From Legionella sheltonii (GTDB lineage Bacteria; Pseudomonadota; Gammaproteobacteria; Legionellales; Legionellaceae), in contig NZ_JAPHOQ010000007.1 in the NCBI RefSeq assembly GCF_026191355.1, positions 1 through 64,000 of the forward strand: a DNA stretch of 64,000 nucleotides, read 5' to 3'. The notes beneath the pieces were generated by a model. The model made no database searches. It was not told where the DNA came from and saw only the letters and a program-made list of their open reading frames with translations. Both the position numbers and the translations under genes were made by a program. Shown in pieces: positions 61,153 through 64,000 of this stretch; position 1 is the stretch's first letter; each line of letters begins with the position of its first letter.

Positions 61153-62292
61153 TTACATCTGTAAATAGGACGTGGATGGCTGCTCTTCAGTAGCCTGAAC
61201 ATCCTCACTTGCCAGTTTCGAGAGTTTAGACAATTCATCTTGCCTTTGAACATCATGAACATAGTCCAGTAAACATTGCAGGCAATGTTGCGATGTAGGT
61301 CCACGCACTTTGTTCTGGGCAGATTCTAACTCCTCTTCTGCGGCTTTGAAATTGGGGGGAGTCTCATTTAATGCCTCAGTAACTTTGTCTAACGCTTTAT
61401 CTATATTTATTTTATTATGACTACCCATTCTATACTTAGAAAACCATTGTCCTTTGATGTGCACAGCATAGGCTTCTTTTACACCTATAACAGCTTCTTT
61501 CAGGGTATTCAAATCCCTCTGCACTTTATCGGTTCCCCCTATTTCCAGATTCTTTACTGAATCAGGGAGAACTTCTCTCATCGCCCTCAAAGGATGAGCC
61601 GCAAGCGTATTTTTATCTGTACGAAAAGAATAGGTGTTTCCATAATATTGTCTAACGGGCTGAATAAAATAGCGTTGCGTCGAGGTTCGACTAACTGTGT
61701 CACTTTCCAGCCTATAGTTACAAAATTGATTAAAAACAGACGCGGAAGAACTGCTATACAACCTTCGACCGTGAAATGAATCGACAGGTGCGGTATTAAA
61801 CGTTCGAACATGTAAACGCCTTGATTTTTTCAAGTCTGAATCTTCGTCATACGCTCGAGCTCCTACATATTGAGCCAAGTGTCCTCCTAGAGAATGTCCT
61901 ACCAGGATTATTTCTCTGTTTGGATATTTTTCTTTTGTTTTTGTATAAAATGAAAAAGCCTCTTCCTGTAATTTTTTTCCTACGGTACCTGTCAACATTA
62001 AATTCATATTAGCAAACACATCTCTCATAGAATCCGTCCCTCTAAAAGAAATGATAATAGGTGATTCGTTATCTTTTGGTTCAAGACGAACTGCAGTTAA
62101 GCCATTAGAATTTTTTACCTGGGCATTTGTTTTAACAGCTATTTCATAGCCTGATTCAGCAATATCATCTGTTAATTGCTTGGTAGAGACATACCCCTCA
62201 CGAGGCTCTTCCCGCAAATCATTATTTTCCCCCACAACACGATAAACAAGATGTGCAGCGCTGAGTAATAATCCAAGATTACATTTGGGCAT
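61153..62292 (-). CDS. Class-3 lipase-like protein, candidate effector
   Basis: A 379-residue alpha/beta hydrolase of the lipase (class 3) type. Visible: IIISFRGTDS (oxyanion region, about 79-88), nucleophile elbow GHSLGG with S134, the likely acid D198 (RLESDTVS) and H233 (AAHP). The core ends near 245; a helical C-terminal part follows. The start may be a cryptic or uncleaved hydrophobic segment (LGLLLSAAHLVYRVV). The last 20 residues hold acidic residues at -10, -11, -16, -17 and hydrophobic ones at -3/-4, as in many Dot/Icm substrates. Substrate lipid unknown. Confidence 0.85.
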   Translation of the reverse strand: MPKCNLGLLLSAAHLVYRVVGENNDLREEPREGYVSTKQLTDDIAESGYEIAVKTNAQVKNSNGLTAVRLEPKDNESPIIISFRGTDSMRDVFANMNLMLTGTVGKKLQEEAFSFYTKTKEKYPNREIILVGHSLGGHLAQYVGARAYDEDSDLKKSRRLHVRTFNTAPVDSFHGRRLYSSSSASVFNQFCNYRLESDTVSRTSTQRYFIQPVRQYYGNTYSFRTDKNTLAAHPLRAMREVLPDSVKNLEIGGTDKVQRDLNTLKEAVIGVKEAYAVHIKGQWFSKYRMGSHNKINIDKALDKVTEALNETPPNFKAAEEELESAQNKVRGPTSQHCLQCLLDYVHDVQRQDELSKLSKLASEDVQATEEQPSTSYLQM

Positions 62293-62453
62293 AGCAAATT
62301 CCTAAATACATACGGTCATTAGTTTGCTGGACAAAATGAAAGCCAACTGTTTTTTATATATTCTATCACAATAATATTATTAATATATTAAGCGTTAGGC
62401 AAGTTTGTGGTTGGCTTTTTTAGGTGTGTAACGCGTTGAAGGGATTTAGACTG

Positions 62454-62487
62454 CTGCCTCTTGAGCCAAGATGTGCTCAAGAGGCAG
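62454..62487. terminator. Strong hairpin, possible terminator
   Basis: 13-bp perfect arms CTGCCTCTTGAGC/GCTCAAGAGGCAG round an 8-nt loop, in the gap between two minus-strand genes. It lies beyond the 3' end of the 62554 gene. There is no T tract. Confidence 0.5.
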
Positions 62488-62514
62488 GGGCTTGGAAAAT
62501 TGCCATCTGAAAAT

Positions 62515-62540
62515 CCAGGTTACGGCTTCGCCTAACCCAG
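62515..62540. repeat. Dispersed palindromic repeat, copy 3
   Basis: CCAGGTTACGGCTTCGCCTA then ACCCAG, sharing GGTTACGGCTTCGC with the copy at 53286. Confidence 0.7.
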
Positions 62541-62553
62541 ACTACAAAAATAC

Positions 62554-63168
62554 TTAATTAGTTTTAACTTCTTCAGGAATTTCAGTACTCGCATACACCT
62601 TAATAGCCCCCTCCAGATAAGGATCCAGATTAAGCACAGCCCCGAAGGCTTTAGCGGCTACTTCATTTGTATAGAGATACCAATCACTAAGATCATCAGA
62701 ATAATATTGAACAATCATCGGCTTAAAGAGTGCAAATGCAGCCTCATCGAAGTATCTTGTGCCAACGCCTGCTCTCACAAAATATGTGTTCACTTTGAGT
62801 GCTTGATTAAGCAACTCCGCAGCTTCATCTGGAGAACTGGGGACATTTGCTTCGACAGGCACAGAATCAGATGAATAAACCTTTACAGTAACTGCTAATT
62901 TATCCCCATATTCATGAACACGATTGATGAAAGAGGCTAATGCATGTGCTTTATCCTCATTACAAACAGTGACTTTGATTTCCATTTCAAGCCCATCACC
63001 AGTTAAATCACTCACCTTAACACATGGATCAGCATTTAAGGTCGCACTTAACTGATTATTTAATAGGTACCAGGGAGGAAGAAGCTTACCCGCACTTGCG
63101 GCGAACGTCATACTGCTTAATATAATACCCAGAAATAGCCCTAGTTTATTTACTGCTCGATTCATCAT
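62554..63168 (-). CDS. Secreted protein of unknown function, 204 aa
   Basis: A clear signal peptide (MMNRAVNKLGLFLGIILSSM, cleavage after AASA at about 26) leads a 178-residue mature protein with two cysteines (DPCVKV and VTVCNED) that may form a disulfide. The mature part is acidic with a mixed alpha/beta pattern. No family recognised. It lies 152 bp downstream of the aminopeptidase gene on the same strand; both are probably exported. Confidence 0.8.
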   Translation of the reverse strand: MMNRAVNKLGLFLGIILSSMTFAASAGKLLPPWYLLNNQLSATLNADPCVKVSDLTGDGLEMEIKVTVCNEDKAHALASFINRVHEYGDKLAVTVKVYSSDSVPVEANVPSSPDEAAELLNQALKVNTYFVRAGVGTRYFDEAAFALFKPMIVQYYSDDLSDWYLYTNEVAAKAFGAVLNLDPYLEGAIKVYASTEIPEEVKTN

Positions 63169-63286
63169 TACATCTCACATGTTATTAAAGAAAACAACCA
63201 CCTCTATGCATTTATCTGTTTCTCAATCACTGCTGCCTACACCCCTCAACTTGTTCGTGGGTCTCATATTTAACACAGCATTCGGA

Positions 63287-63307
63287 TCCCGCGGACAAGC
63301 CGCGGGA
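63287..63307. repeat. Small GC-rich hairpin repeat
   Basis: TCCCGCGG/CCGCGGGA with an ACAAG loop, 14 bp after the aminopeptidase gene on the minus strand. It may be a terminator or repeat; it is far more GC-rich than its surroundings. Confidence 0.55.
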
Positions 63308-63320
63308 CGCCGGAACAAAG

Positions 63321-64000
63321 TTACTCAGAAGCCATTTCAATAGCAAAAGCCAAGGCTAATTTAGAGAAATTAGTCATGTGCTCAAGGCTTAATCGGTCCA
63401 TAGTATCTTGTGAACTATGAATGTAAGGATTGTGGTCTTCAAAATTAGACTCACAGGGGAACGCGGCTGGAATTCCCACCTCATCCCAAGAAGCATGGTC
63501 GCTGCAACCATAACCACATTCTGAATAAGCAACTGGAACCTGAACATAGGTGCTAATTAATTCGGCCACAAAATTGCTTAAGCTCTGGTCGGTGTAATCG
63601 GTAAATACCCACATGGTTGGATCTTTAGGATTTACACGATAGCCGGTCATATCAAACTGAATCGCGGCTTTTACTGGGATGGAGTTATCCATAAAGTGTT
63701 CGACGACATATTGGGAGCCTACTAAACCTCGTTCCTCAGCAGCATACCAAATAATGTAAATCGGACGTTTAAAGTTGGTATTTGACGATAATAAAACCCG
63801 TGTCATTTCCATAATTGATGAGGAACCACTTCCATCATCTCCAGCACCTGGCATACGACCATCAAGTGTATCCATATGGGCACCAATCACCACAGCAGGC
63901 GCATTGATGTCTTTACCGATGACCGTCACTAAGGAGGGTTGCTTATAATAACTGCCTGTTTTCACGAAAAATGAGCTTGTATCGGTGCGACCACTCGCTT
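63321..64000 (-). CDS. M28-family aminopeptidase, partial (5' end outside window)
   Basis: The frame is open to the window edge; an internal GTG at 63965 is not the start. Visible zinc ligands and catalytic residues of the M28 leucine aminopeptidase type: histidine in GAHMDT, bridging aspartate in GAGDDGSGS, catalytic/ligand glutamates in YAAEERGLVGS, aspartate in QFDMTGY and histidine in YIHSSQDT; a cysteine pair in SECGYGCSDHAS. It is closest in kind to secreted LapA/LapB of Legionella. The signal peptide would lie upstream. Confidence 0.9.
   Translation of the reverse strand, partial: ASGRTDTSSFFVKTGSYYKQPSLVTVIGKDINAPAVVIGAHMDTLDGRMPGAGDDGSGSSSIMEMTRVLLSSNTNFKRPIYIIWYAAEERGLVGSQYVVEHFMDNSIPVKAAIQFDMTGYRVNPKDPTMWVFTDYTDQSLSNFVAELISTYVQVPVAYSECGYGCSDHASWDEVGIPAAFPCESNFEDHNPYIHSSQDTMDRLSLEHMTNFSKLALAFAIEMASE

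Overview
The window looks like chromosomal DNA of a Legionella or close relative (gammaproteobacterium). This rests on AT-rich coding sequence, housekeeping protein sequences of gammaproteobacterial type, the order ftsH-folP-glmM-tpiA-secG-tRNA-Leu-nuoA..N-tRNA-fMet-rimP-nusA-infB-rbfA-truB-rpsO-pnp, and accessory genes of a Legionella flavour (a patatin, a class-3 lipase with an acidic C-terminal tail, a LapA/LapB-type aminopeptidase, membrane/coiled-coil proteins). The genus is inferred by reading; no search was run.

Layout. 1-3770: 4.5S SRP RNA, then dnaX, the YbaB/EbfC nucleoid protein, recR and a secreted DUF547 protein. 3771-5321: an IS4-type insertion sequence with a double-frameshifted transposase, sitting in the ribosome binding site of a 56-residue basic protein. 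5478-10433: an unknown protein, then a signalling cassette (OmpR-type regulator with a degenerate receiver, a kinase with two transmitter modules, a stand-alone receiver). 10575-13939: a CNNM/CorC-type membrane protein, a tiny ORF with a palindromic terminator, pyrophosphatase, a HIT protein and folE. 14208-22812 (minus): rimP-nusA-infB-rbfA-truB-rpsO-pnp, for transcription elongation, translation initiation, ribosome maturation and RNA decay. 23020-37960 (minus): initiator tRNA and the complete 14-gene respiratory complex I operon nuoA-N. 37985-44310 (minus): tRNA-Leu(GAG), secG, tpiA, glmM, folP, ftsH, rlmE. 44451-46103 (plus): yhbY, a CDP-alcohol phosphatidyltransferase and an Hda-like DnaA-family AAA protein.

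46163-64000 is more accessory: two membrane/coiled-coil proteins of similar layout, a Tyr/Gly/Trp/His-rich lipoprotein, a POT peptide transporter, a patatin, aroE, pepN, the stress module yeaG-yeaH-ycgB (PrkA kinase, DUF444, SpoVR), a lipase-like candidate effector, a small secreted protein and an M28 aminopeptidase cut by the window edge. Intergenic spaces here carry dispersed palindromic repeats.

The likeliest places for undescribed biology are the signalling cassette at 6810-10433, the putative Dot/Icm effectors (61153-62292 with an acidic tail, 46163-47392 with an acidic tail and a CaaX-like CFCI end), the 56-residue basic protein disconnected from its promoter by the IS, and the structured RNA between yeaG and yeaH. 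I saw no CRISPR array, prophage or restriction system.
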